Part shown: one piece after another, positions 1 through 6,046 of the stretch
Layout of the letters: each line of letters opens with the position of its first letter
Numbering within the stretch: position 1 is the first letter of the stretch
DNA from: an uncultured Agathobacter sp.
GTDB taxonomy: Bacteria > Bacillota > Clostridia > Lachnospirales > Lachnospiraceae
Direction of reading: 5' to 3'
Length of the DNA: 6,577 nucleotides
NCBI GenBank assembly: GCA_934358675.1
Contig: CAKRKX010000113.1
Coordinates: 1-6,577, forward strand
Notes under the pieces: model-generated
What the model saw: the letters and a program-made list of their open reading frames with translations, nothing else
The model's database searches: none
Told to the model about the DNA's origin: nothing
Made by a program: the position numbers and the translations under genes

Positions 1-58
1 TCCAGCCCTCCGGCTGTATCGGTTGAGCAAAAGTCAGCGTGGGAATGGTGTGGTATCT
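1..58. other. Unassigned left-edge sequence beyond the truncated HTH gene
   Basis: No gene can be supported here. The bases left of about position 66 are unrelated to a normal XRE continuation. The plus strand carries two short open frames entering from the left edge, ending at TAA 64-66 and TGA 67-69, both too short to identify. A small GC-rich hairpin (CAGCC/GGCTG, 3-16) is present without an adjacent T-tract. This may be the far side of a recombination junction. Confidence 0.25.
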
Positions 59-196
59 TTATCTAAGTGAATCCCCATTCTCCCATCTGGATATTGCTTT
101 ATTCGATACACCGATCAGATCTCCGAGTTCGCTTTGGGTATATCCCTTGTCGATCCGTGCCTGCCGTATCATCTTTCCGGTTTTCTCTTTGTCCAT
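59..196 (-). pseudogene. Truncated XRE-family helix-turn-helix regulator (45 codons)
   Basis: Reading leftwards from an ATG at 196, the 45-residue product begins MDKEKTGKMIRQARIDKG and contains the classic HTH_3/XRE core: YTQSELGDLIGVS (helices 2 and 3) followed by NKAISRWENGDS. It then stops at a TAA after only two more residues (LR). Full-length members continue with a further helix (often FPDI..LENLA) and usually a C-terminal domain, so I read this as a truncated remnant. None of the three minus-strand frames beyond the stop resumes a recognisable HTH continuation. The start is supported by a good Shine-Dalgarno (GGAAGGGG, about 8 nt upstream). A short peptide could therefore still be made, though it lacks the helix that completes the fold. 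It lies downstream of the ATPase gene on the same strand, separated by a hairpin. Its original target is unknown. Confidence 0.6.
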
Positions 197-233
197 AAGG
201 TTTGCCCCTTCCTGCCTTTGATGAATCCATCAT

Positions 234-309
234 ACTTGGCACAGAGGCAAAATACAATCCACTGTGATGAGAACCCTACAAATTCAACGGATTTTACCTT
301 GTGCCAAGT
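234..309. repeat. Long imperfect inverted repeat in the ATPase/HTH intergenic gap
   Basis: The left arm (234-253, ACTTGGCACAGAGGCAAAAT) and right arm (291-309, ATTTTACCTTGTGCCAAGT) are inverted copies. They differ by one extra base and one substitution, and 37 nt separate them. In minus-strand RNA the substitution becomes a U.G wobble, giving a 19-bp stem with one bulged base; on the plus strand it would be an A.C mismatch. The repeat lies in the 132-bp gap between the ATPase stop and the HTH start. It could be a leader structure for the HTH gene, a regulator site (TTGGCAC..GTGCCAA dyad) or a small mobile-element relic. I see no target-site duplication. Confidence 0.5.
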
Positions 310-313
310 TCTA

Positions 314-347
314 GAAAAGCTCCCGGGATTATTCCCGGAAGCTTTTC
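314..347. terminator. Probable bidirectional intrinsic terminator at the ATPase 3' end
   Basis: A 15-bp stem with one mismatch (314-328 against 333-347) closes on a TTAT tetraloop. Its base is GAAAAGC/GCTTTTC and its core is CCGGGA/TCCCGG, so A- and T-runs flank a GC core in both orientations. This is a common shape for bidirectional terminators. The ATPase stop codon (329-331) falls in the loop and adjoining stem base. No long T-tract follows outside the stem, so termination may be only moderately efficient. Confidence 0.55.
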
Positions 348-1729
348 ATAATATCCTCAAAAGTCACCATCACAACATTGCCCATCTCGTTTGCTTTTTC
401 CACGCAGCCCTGTGTAAAGCCCTTTTTTGCAAATAAATAGAGCACTGTTTTTGAATAATGAAATAACTGACTTCGCTCAACCAGTTTATCCAATACCCCT
501 GCATCGACATTCTCGTTCGTCCACTTGCATTCACCGAATAGCGCTGTTGTCTTATCCTGCTCACCCATAATATCGATTTCCGTCTGGCTTCTTGTCTTAG
601 GATCCGTTCCCCACCAACGTCCAAGATCCGCAAAGAGGACCTGCGACTTGCCGCCTAACAACAGTTTCCACAGATATTGCATACAGATATCCTCAAAAAC
701 TTTGCCCATATAGTCCGACAAATGCGGAGCAATCCTCTGATAAGCCAGATCTGCCGCGCCTCGACTGATAATAGAATTGTTTTCCGGAATAAACCGGTAC
801 CAGAAGCGAAACATATGATCCGCTATCACATAGAGCGACTTGCGGGATTCTTTTTCCCCATACGGAGTCTCTTTTCGGACAATGCCTAATCCGATCAGAT
901 TCTTCAGGTATCTCGTACAAACGCTGGTTTCCTCTCCCACCTTTGTCGAAATTTCCGCCATATGTGAAGCTCCCGATGCAACTGCTGTTATGATTGCATT
1001 GTATAAAGCCGGCTCTCTCACTTCCTGTTTCAACAAATTTTCCGGCTCTTCATAGATCGAGGAGGAGGGATTTAGGAACGTGTTTTTAATATTTTCTTCC
1101 ACACTGATCCGGTCATCCATCTGCAACAGATATTGCGGCGTTCCACCTACAATTCCATAGATCAAAGCCATATCTTCCGGTGAAAACTTCTGAAAATACG
1201 CACAAGTCTCCTCAAAATCAAAAGGTAAAATCTTCATCTGTGCCGTTCTTCTTCCGTACAACGGCGCTTTATAAGCCAAAACATGATCTTCCATATAAGA
1301 CATAGAAGATCCACATAAGATCAACATCAATTTCGATGTATCTTTATATTTATCAATGAGCATCTGCAGCGTCGAAGCAAAGCTTTTAGATGATCTTGCT
1401 ATATATGGATACTCATCGATCGCCAGAATCAGTTTCTCATTCTGCGCCAGTTCAAACACATATTCCAAAGCCACCTGCAATGATAAAAAGGAAGTCTGCA
1501 TAATATTGCCGGAACTGTACTCCATAATACTTTGGCTGAAATTCTCCAGATTCTGTTTTTCGTTACTCTCGACTCCCATGAAATAGATTGCCTTTTTCCC
1601 ATGGATAAATTCGCTGATCAAAGCCGTCTTTCCAACACGACGTCTTCCATATAACACCGTAAATTCAAACTTATCAGAGTCATATAACTTATTTAACGTA
1701 TCCAATTCCCGCGTTCTTCCGATAAACAT
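329..1729 (-). CDS. Archaeal-type ATPase with winged helix and DUF234 nuclease-like C-terminus
   Basis: The 466-residue protein has three parts. Residues 1-210 are an ATPase_2-type P-loop module: entry motif FIGRTREL, Walker A GRRRVGKT (28-35, Lys34), Walker B LILAIDEYPYI with Asp105/Glu106, a sensor-like CGSS (139-142), the family's PLYGRRTA (156-163) and GGTPQY (195-200). Residues about 238-302 look like a winged helix. The rest matches DUF234: FRFWYRF (307-313), then E384-I-D386 and E400-C-K402-W, the spacing expected of a PD-(D/E)XK nuclease-like core. I chose the ATG at 1729 because AGGGAGG (1737-1743) sits 7 nt upstream; the in-frame ATG at 1756 lacks such a site. The family is common in archaea and anaerobic Firmicutes, often in several copies, with no firmly established role. 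The gene is monocistronic, with its own promoter and repeat array. Nuclease activity and a defence or mobile-element role are inference. Confidence 0.88.
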   Translation of the reverse strand: MFIGRTRELDTLNKLYDSDKFEFTVLYGRRRVGKTALISEFIHGKKAIYFMGVESNEKQNLENFSQSIMEYSSGNIMQTSFLSLQVALEYVFELAQNEKLILAIDEYPYIARSSKSFASTLQMLIDKYKDTSKLMLILCGSSMSYMEDHVLAYKAPLYGRRTAQMKILPFDFEETCAYFQKFSPEDMALIYGIVGGTPQYLLQMDDRISVEENIKNTFLNPSSSIYEEPENLLKQEVREPALYNAIITAVASGASHMAEISTKVGEETSVCTRYLKNLIGLGIVRKETPYGEKESRKSLYVIADHMFRFWYRFIPENNSIISRGAADLAYQRIAPHLSDYMGKVFEDICMQYLWKLLLGGKSQVLFADLGRWWGTDPKTRSQTEIDIMGEQDKTTALFGECKWTNENVDAGVLDKLVERSQLFHYSKTVLYLFAKKGFTQGCVEKANEMGNVVMVTFEDIMKSFRE

Positions 1730-1774
1730 GCCGTTTCCTCCCTGCATCATTATCATTTCCCACTTTCTGAACCT

Positions 1775-1803
1775 ATTATACCACCACTTCGCAATTTAGT
1801 AAA
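1775..1803 (-). promoter_or_regulatory. Sigma-A-type promoter of the ATPase gene
   Basis: On the minus strand TTTACT (1798-1803) and a perfect TATAAT (1775-1780) are separated by 17 bp. The -10 is preceded by TGG, an extended -10. The predicted start near 1768 gives a leader of about 39 nt, which includes the AGGGAGG ribosome binding site. The -35 hexamer lies inside the first unit of the TTTA(G/C)TAAA array, so a protein bound there would compete with RNA polymerase. Confidence 0.6.
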
Positions 1804-1863
1804 CTACGATTTAGTAATTTATAGTTTACTAAACTGTATGTTACTAAATTACACTTGACCAAA
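1795..1863. repeat. Array of TTTA(G/C)TAAA units at exact 15-bp spacing
   Basis: The units are TTTAGTAAA (1795-1803), TTTAGTAAT (1810-1818), TTTACTAAA (1825-1833), GTTACTAAA (1840-1848) and a degenerate TTGACCAAA (1855-1863). Their centres are at 1799, 1814, 1829, 1844 and 1859. The first two have G at the centre and the others C, so the four good units also form a nested palindrome around 1821. The 6-bp spacers of the first four units share a loose YTRYRN pattern, making this a degenerate 15-bp tandem repeat. It covers the -35 of the ATPase promoter and the DNA upstream. A multi-site operator is the likeliest reading. Confidence 0.7.
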
Positions 1864-1876
1864 TCTATCCCCACAT

Positions 1877-1920
1877 AAAAAAAGCAGATCCACACATACA
1901 GGCATGTAGAATCTGCTTTT
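1877..1920 (-). terminator. Intrinsic terminator of the gdpP-rplI-dnaB operon
   Basis: On the minus strand AAAAGCAGAT (1911-1920) pairs perfectly with ATCTGCTTTT (1880-1889). The loop contains a small extra ACAT/ATGT pairing, and the stem merges into a run of seven Ts (1877-1883). It starts 13 nt past the dnaB stop codon and separates the operon from the ATPase promoter. The plus strand also carries T-rich sequence after the stem, so weak bidirectional function is possible. Confidence 0.85.
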
Positions 1921-1933
1921 CTTATAATCATTC

Positions 1934-3265
1934 TTAATGTTCCAGATTTGCGAACTTGGTGTACTCCGGCAGCCATGCAAGATTGACGGTTCCGATCGGA
2001 CCGTTACGCTGCTTAGCGATAATGATTTCGGAAATTCCCTTGAGTTCGGTATCCTTGTTGTAGTAATCGTCACGGTAGATGAACATTACCACGTCGGCAT
2101 CCTGCTCGATGGCTCCGGACTCTCGGAGGTCGGAAAGCATCGGGCGGTGATCCGGTCGCTGCTCCACGGCTCGGGATAGCTGCGAGAGTGCAACTACCGG
2201 GACGCTGAGTTCTCGGGCAAGCGCCTTTAAGGAACGGGAGATATCAGAAATCTCCTGCTGACGGCTGTCCGTGCTTCTTCCCGATCCGGTCATCAACTGT
2301 AAGTAGTCGATGATAACCAGCTTTAAGTCATGTTCGAGCTTGTACTTTCGACACTTGCTTCGAAGCTCGGAAATACTGATACCCGGCGTGTCATCAATGA
2401 TGAGCTCGGAATCTCCGATGATTCCGGCACCTTCGACCAATTTTTCCCAATCCGCATCAGACAGATTACCGGTACGGAGTGCCTGTGCGTCGACACGCGA
2501 TTCGAGGGAGAACAGACGGTTGACGAGCTGTTCTTTCGACATCTCGAGAGAGAAGATCGCGGTACACATATTTTCATGAAACGCAACATACTGCGCAATG
2601 TTTAAGACAAACGCCGTCTTACCCATGGAAGGACGGGCGGCAACCAGAACCAGATCGGACGGCTGAAGTCCGGCGGTTCGGTAATCAAGGTCAATAAATC
2701 CGGTTGGAATACCAGTTACGGTTCCGGACTGCTGCGATGCCTTTTCGATCTTCTCCAAAGCATTCATTACAACCTGCCGGATCGGAACATATTCTCCTCC
2801 GGTACGGCTCGACAACAGCGCAAACACATCATGCTCCGTCTTATCCAGCACACTTTCTAAGGATTCCTTGCCGGCATAGCACTCGTTCTCGATATCCTCG
2901 GTAACGCGGATCAGCTTGCGCTTCATCGCATTTTCCTTGACGATATTACAATAGTATTTTACATTGGCGGATGTCGGAACCGCACGCACCAGCTCACCGA
3001 CAAACTCAAGACTTGAGACTTCTTTCGGTACATCCTTCTCCTTGAGCTTGTTCTGCAGCGTCACCAGATCGACCGGCTGTCCCTCACCGTACAACTCGAT
3101 CATAGCATCAAACAGGATTCCGTACTGCTGATGGTAGAAGTCTTCTTTCAAAAGCATCTCCATCGCTGTAACGATCGCATCTTTATCCATGATCATGGAA
3201 CCGACAACGGACTGCTCGGCTTCCAGACTGTTCGGCATGATCCGCTTGATCAATGTCTCCTCCAA
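1934..3265 (-). CDS. dnaB: Replicative DNA helicase DnaB (called DnaC in Bacillus)
   Basis: The 443-residue protein is the usual length of the hexameric 5'-3' helicase that unwinds DNA at the replication fork. The N-terminal domain (about 10-110) opens with PNSLEAEQSVVG and includes PTSANVKYYC; a linker region follows. The RecA-like C-terminal domain has GIPTGFIDLD (185-194), Walker A ARPSMGKT (210-217, Lys216, Thr217), the catalytic Glu in FSLEMS (Glu241), Walker B VIIDYLQLM (Asp320), SQLSR (361-365) and AKQRNGPIGT (417-426), which holds the likely arginine finger Arg420. I chose the TTG at 3265 because AGGAGG (3273-3278) lies 7 nt upstream; the first in-frame ATG, nine codons in, has no comparable site. 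The Shine-Dalgarno overlaps the rplI stop codon, implying coupled translation. It is the last gene of the operon. Confidence 0.97.
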   Translation of the reverse strand: MEETLIKRIMPNSLEAEQSVVGSMIMDKDAIVTAMEMLLKEDFYHQQYGILFDAMIELYGEGQPVDLVTLQNKLKEKDVPKEVSSLEFVGELVRAVPTSANVKYYCNIVKENAMKRKLIRVTEDIENECYAGKESLESVLDKTEHDVFALLSSRTGGEYVPIRQVVMNALEKIEKASQQSGTVTGIPTGFIDLDYRTAGLQPSDLVLVAARPSMGKTAFVLNIAQYVAFHENMCTAIFSLEMSKEQLVNRLFSLESRVDAQALRTGNLSDADWEKLVEGAGIIGDSELIIDDTPGISISELRSKCRKYKLEHDLKLVIIDYLQLMTGSGRSTDSRQQEISDISRSLKALARELSVPVVALSQLSRAVEQRPDHRPMLSDLRESGAIEQDADVVMFIYRDDYYNKDTELKGISEIIIAKQRNGPIGTVNLAWLPEYTKFANLEH

Positions 3266-3276
3266 GCGACTTCCTC

Positions 3277-3723
3277 CTATCCCTCAACAACCTGAACGGT
3301 AAGCTTTGCGGTAACCTGTGGATGAAGCTTTACCGGAACCTCGTAAGTACCAAGTGCCTTAATGCCATCCGGCAGATGCATCTTCTTCTTATCCAGCTCC
3401 AGACCGGTCTGCTCCTTTGTCGCCTGTGCGATCTCCTTGGTAGAAACCGAACCAAAGATCTTGCCGCCTTCGCCGGCTTTGATCTTGACGACAACCTTCT
3501 GCTGCTCAACGGTTTTTGCAAGTTCTTTTGCATTTGCCAGATTTTCGGCTGCAACCTTGTCCGCATGCTGATTCTGTAACTTCAGATCATTTAAATTCTT
3601 GCTTGTTGCTTCAATTCCAAGCTTTTTCGGTAAGATAGCGTTGCGGGCGTATCCGTCGCTCACATTGACGATCTCGCCTTTTTTTCCTAATGATTTCACA
3701 TCTTCCAATAAAATTACTTTCAT
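3277..3723 (-). CDS. rplI: 50S ribosomal protein bL9
   Basis: At 148 residues it has the normal length for bL9, which binds 23S rRNA near the base of the L1 stalk and helps maintain reading-frame fidelity. The N-terminal RNA-binding domain begins [17 protein letters not shown] and carries the family signature [16 protein letters not shown] (21-36). A long lysine/alanine-rich connecting helix (about 40-75) leads to a C-terminal domain with [12 protein letters not shown] and a final beta segment TAKLTVQVV. Its ATG overlaps the upstream gdpP stop as ATGA (3720-3723). A Shine-Dalgarno AAGGAG sits about 10 nt upstream inside the gdpP coding sequence. The TAG stop (3277-3279) is part of the dnaB Shine-Dalgarno. 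It therefore sits mid-operon with coupling on both sides. Confidence 0.97.
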   Translation of the reverse strand: MKVILLEDVKSLGKKGEIVNVSDGYARNAILPKKLGIEATSKNLNDLKLQNQHADKVAAENLANAKELAKTVEQQKVVVKIKAGEGGKIFGSVSTKEIAQATKEQTGLELDKKKMHLPDGIKALGTYEVPVKLHPQVTAKLTVQVVEG

Positions 3724-5771
3724 TCCTGTATATCTCCTTCTTCCAACATCTCATCCAGCGTCTCCATGATCGCATGCTTTGCCTGAACAATGGTATATCC
3801 GGTCAACTGCGCACCTGCCACATTAAGATGGCCGCCACCGCCCAACCGCTCCATAATAAGCTGCACGTTGATCTCATCGATGGATCGTGAACTGATATAA
3901 ATCTTGCCTGCATACTCGGTGAGTACGAAAGACGCTTTAATTCCAATAATGTTAAGCAGTTCGTTTGCCGCCTGCGCTCCGACGATTGTCGGGCTCTCCA
4001 CATTCTCACTCGGGCAGACCGAGATCGCAAATGCGCCGCGATAAACTTCTGCATGACGCACCGCTTCGGCACGCGCCTTGTAACATGCCATATCGTTACG
4101 AAGCATCTTTCTGACGCGGGTAACCTCCGCACCGGAGCGCTTCAGATAAGCCGCCGCCTCAAACGTGCGGACACCGGTCTTCGTCATAAAGTTGTTCGTG
4201 TCGATCAGAATTCCGGCATAGATACAATCCGCTTCCGCAGCAGATAACTTAAATCCATCCTGAAAATACTGCAATACTTCCGCAACCATCTCACATGCGG
4301 AGGATGCATACGGCTCAATATAGGACAGAATCGGATTCTCAATAACCTCACTGCTCTGTCGGTGATGATCAAATACCACGATCGTATCCGTATGTGCCAG
4401 AAGCTCCGGACACTCCGTGTAGCTCGGACGGTTCGTATCAACGACCATGACCAGCGTGTTGCGGCTGACCATCTCCAATGCCTGATTGCTGTTGATAAAC
4501 ATATCATCCGGATAGCCTTTTTCCGGAGAAAAGCATTCCATCAGTGGACGGATCGAGCTTGTCGGCTCATTGACGACAATCTGCGCTTTCTTGCCAAGTA
4601 CCCGGGCTGCACAGAAGATTCCGATACCGGCACCGAGCGAATCGACATCCGTCAGGCTGTGTCCCATGATAATGACATTCTCACGGCTCTCAATAATCTC
4701 ATGCAGCGCGTGCGCCTTAACACGAGCCTTAACCCTCGTATTACGCTCCACCTGCTTTGCCTTGCCGCCGAAGTAAGCGATATCCTCGCCATCCTTGACA
4801 ACGACCTGATCGCCGCCTCGTCCGAGCGCCAGATCGATCGCTGCACGCGCCTGCTCGTAGCTCTCGTTATACGAAGAATCTTTCATACCGATTCCGATAC
4901 TCAGCGTTACCGCCATCTCGTTGCCGACCTTGACCGTCTTTACATCCTCTAAGATACTGAAACGATCATCCATCATCGGCTGCAGATACTTGTATTTAAA
5001 TACAACAAAATATTTATCCTTCTCTATCTTGCGGACCAAAGCATCCATCTTTGCAAAATACTGGTTCACCTTACGGTCCACCAGCGCGATCAGAAGCGAA
5101 CGCTTAACATCCTCGATGCTGTCGAGCGCCTCATCGTAGTTATCGATGTAGACCAGTCCCGCAACCTGCTTCTGCTCACGGTTCTCTTGCTTGTACCGGT
5201 TCAGCTCCGTCTCATCAAACAGATAGAGTGCGGTCAGAAATTCCTCCGACTCGTCAATCTCGATCGACTCACTCTGCTCCATAATATCATCAAAATAGAT
5301 GCGGTTCAGCGATACGCGAAACTCCCGGTTCTGCATCTTCAGATGCACATTCTGCGGACCTTCATGCTTCTGCAGGAATTCCCTTGTGATCGTGGAAAAA
5401 AGCGTTGTGATCGACTTATGATAGTTACGGTCCACATTCGTCAATTCCGAAAACTGCTCATTCACCCACAAAATTTTGCCGGAATAATCCAAAAGCGCAT
5501 ACGGGATCTCAAACTCGTTGAGAAGTCGCTTCTGCACGGTCGCATATTGCGTGGCAAAGTTAATGATCTCGTTCGTCAGACGCGGCTTATTGCAATGATA
5601 CAAACTGATCTCCACAGTCAGATAGATCACAATGAAACCGGATAACACCGCTCCCGTTGTAATATCATAAAAATACAGTCCGATATCTGCGAGTACAAGC
5701 GGAATTGCCAAGAGGATCGGCCACCCCAGATACGCCTTTAACTTGCCTTTAAATCGAATTCGTGATTTCAT
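3720..5771 (-). CDS. gdpP: Cyclic-di-AMP phosphodiesterase GdpP (DHH/DHHA1, membrane-bound)
   Basis: The 683-residue protein has the full GdpP layout. Two membrane segments (about 15-35 and 38-58) are followed by a PAS-like domain (about 80-160). Next is a degenerate GGDEF domain (about 200-330) in which KDKYF (251-255) replaces GG(D/E)EF while LSIGIGM is kept. The DHH domain has [12 protein letters not shown] (His371, Asp375, Asp377), VVDTN (Asp445), DHH at 468-470 and LIDTNNF (Asp524); the DHHA1 end has GGGGH (644-648). These are the Mn-binding and substrate residues of enzymes that hydrolyse c-di-AMP to pApA, which affects cell-wall and potassium homeostasis. I chose the ATG at 5771 because AGGAG is 6 nt upstream. 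The open frame continues to an ATG at 6011, but that extension contains the upstream gene's terminator and the likely promoter. It is first in the operon and overlaps rplI by 4 nt. Confidence 0.95.
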   Translation of the reverse strand: MKSRIRFKGKLKAYLGWPILLAIPLVLADIGLYFYDITTGAVLSGFIVIYLTVEISLYHCNKPRLTNEIINFATQYATVQKRLLNEFEIPYALLDYSGKILWVNEQFSELTNVDRNYHKSITTLFSTITREFLQKHEGPQNVHLKMQNREFRVSLNRIYFDDIMEQSESIEIDESEEFLTALYLFDETELNRYKQENREQKQVAGLVYIDNYDEALDSIEDVKRSLLIALVDRKVNQYFAKMDALVRKIEKDKYFVVFKYKYLQPMMDDRFSILEDVKTVKVGNEMAVTLSIGIGMKDSSYNESYEQARAAIDLALGRGGDQVVVKDGEDIAYFGGKAKQVERNTRVKARVKAHALHEIIESRENVIIMGHSLTDVDSLGAGIGIFCAARVLGKKAQIVVNEPTSSIRPLMECFSPEKGYPDDMFINSNQALEMVSRNTLVMVVDTNRPSYTECPELLAHTDTIVVFDHHRQSSEVIENPILSYIEPYASSACEMVAEVLQYFQDGFKLSAAEADCIYAGILIDTNNFMTKTGVRTFEAAAYLKRSGAEVTRVRKMLRNDMACYKARAEAVRHAEVYRGAFAISVCPSENVESPTIVGAQAANELLNIIGIKASFVLTEYAGKIYISSRSIDEINVQLIMERLGGGGHLNVAGAQLTGYTIVQAKHAIMETLDEMLEEGDIQE

Positions 5772-5795
5772 TTTACGCTCCTGTTCATTGAACAT

Positions 5796-5829
5796 CAGCC
5801 CATTCCCATTCGCCTTCGGCGAAGGGCTG
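5796..5829 (-). promoter_or_regulatory. GC-rich leader hairpin just upstream of gdpP
   Basis: In the minus-strand transcript CAGCCC (5824-5829) pairs with GGGCTG (5796-5801). Inside it TTCGCC pairs with GGCGAA around a GAA loop, with a 7-nt bulge on the 3' side. The hairpin ends about 24 nt before the gdpP start and 13 nt before its AGGAG site. No T-tract follows, so it is not a simple terminator. It may influence translation initiation or RNA stability. Confidence 0.4.
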
Positions 5830-5837
5830 ACGCTGCT

Positions 5838-5864
5838 TGTCAAGTTTTCATAAAAAACCTGACA
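5838..5864 (-). promoter_or_regulatory. Second leader hairpin of gdpP
   Basis: TGTCAGGTTTT and AAAACTTGACA form an 11-bp stem with a 5-nt loop in the minus-strand RNA. One pair is a G.U wobble that would be an A.C mismatch on the plus strand, which favours an RNA structure in the gdpP leader. It lies between the predicted promoter and the GC-rich hairpin. I do not recognise a known riboswitch class. Confidence 0.4.
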
Positions 5865-5924
5865 CAATCCTTTGCTACTGTATCCAGTGCAATTCATCAG
5901 AAATAAAATGCATATTTGCTTTTT

Positions 5925-5933
5925 AGTATACCA
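5925..5933 (-). promoter_or_regulatory. Probable extended -10 promoter of the gdpP operon
   Basis: The minus strand reads TGGTATACT, an extended -10. At 17-bp spacing the -35 position holds only the poor match TTTATT. The predicted start near 5918 gives a leader of roughly 147 nt. It lies after both terminators that follow the upstream SPFH gene, which is where an operon promoter is expected. Confidence 0.5.
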
Positions 5934-5946
5934 TTTTTGAGCCCCT

Positions 5947-5969
5947 AAATAAAGCCTTTTTGCAAAGGC
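5947..5969 (-). terminator. Weak second intrinsic terminator
   Basis: On the minus strand GCCTTT (5964-5969) pairs with AAAGGC (5954-5959) around a GCAA tetraloop, followed by TTTATTTA. It lies downstream of the stronger terminator of the SPFH gene and probably acts as a backup. Confidence 0.45.
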
Positions 5970-5982
5970 GACAAAAGATATC

Positions 5983-6021
5983 AAAAATAAAAGAACTGCC
6001 CCACAATACATAGGGCAGTTC
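5983..6021 (-). terminator. Intrinsic terminator of the SPFH gene
   Basis: On the minus strand GAACTGCCC (6013-6021) pairs perfectly with GGGCAGTTC (5993-6001) across an 11-nt loop, followed by TTTTATTTTT (5983-5992). It begins 25 nt after the SPFH stop codon. Confidence 0.88.
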
Positions 6022-6046
6022 CGTAGATCAACTACTATATCTGTTC

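Noticed and set aside
234..309. TTGGCAC motifs considered as sigma-54 (-24) elements.
   Set aside because: Neither arm has the required GC-containing -12 element at the right distance.
134..436. A 100-codon plus-strand open frame across the HTH remnant and the ATPase 3' end.
   Set aside because: It runs antisense through two recognisable genes, the inverted repeat and the terminator hairpin, and encodes nothing recognisable.
1776..1976. A minus-strand frame whose product has a five-residue rhythm (LVTYS LVNYK LLNRS LLNCE), resembling pentapeptide repeats.
   Set aside because: The rhythm is a consequence of the 15-bp DNA array. The frame crosses the dnaB terminator, overlaps the dnaB 3' end out of frame, and ends inside the -10 of the ATPase promoter. 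I see no supporting ribosome binding site.
4362..4952. A 196-codon plus-strand open frame opposite gdpP.
   Set aside because: It is fully antisense to conserved GdpP catalytic regions, and its translation has the composition of a shadow frame with no recognisable domain.
5837..5844. A TTGACA hexamer on the minus strand within the gdpP leader, considered as a -35 box.
   Set aside because: At 16-18 bp downstream the sequence is GC-rich hairpin with no -10-like hexamer. The hexamer is better explained as part of the leader stem.
5772..6011. An 80-residue N-terminal extension of GdpP with a hydrophobic start.
   Set aside because: The extension contains the SPFH gene's terminator, a second terminator and the probable gdpP promoter. 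The AGGAG site 6 nt before the ATG at 5771 gives a normal GdpP N-terminus with two membrane segments.
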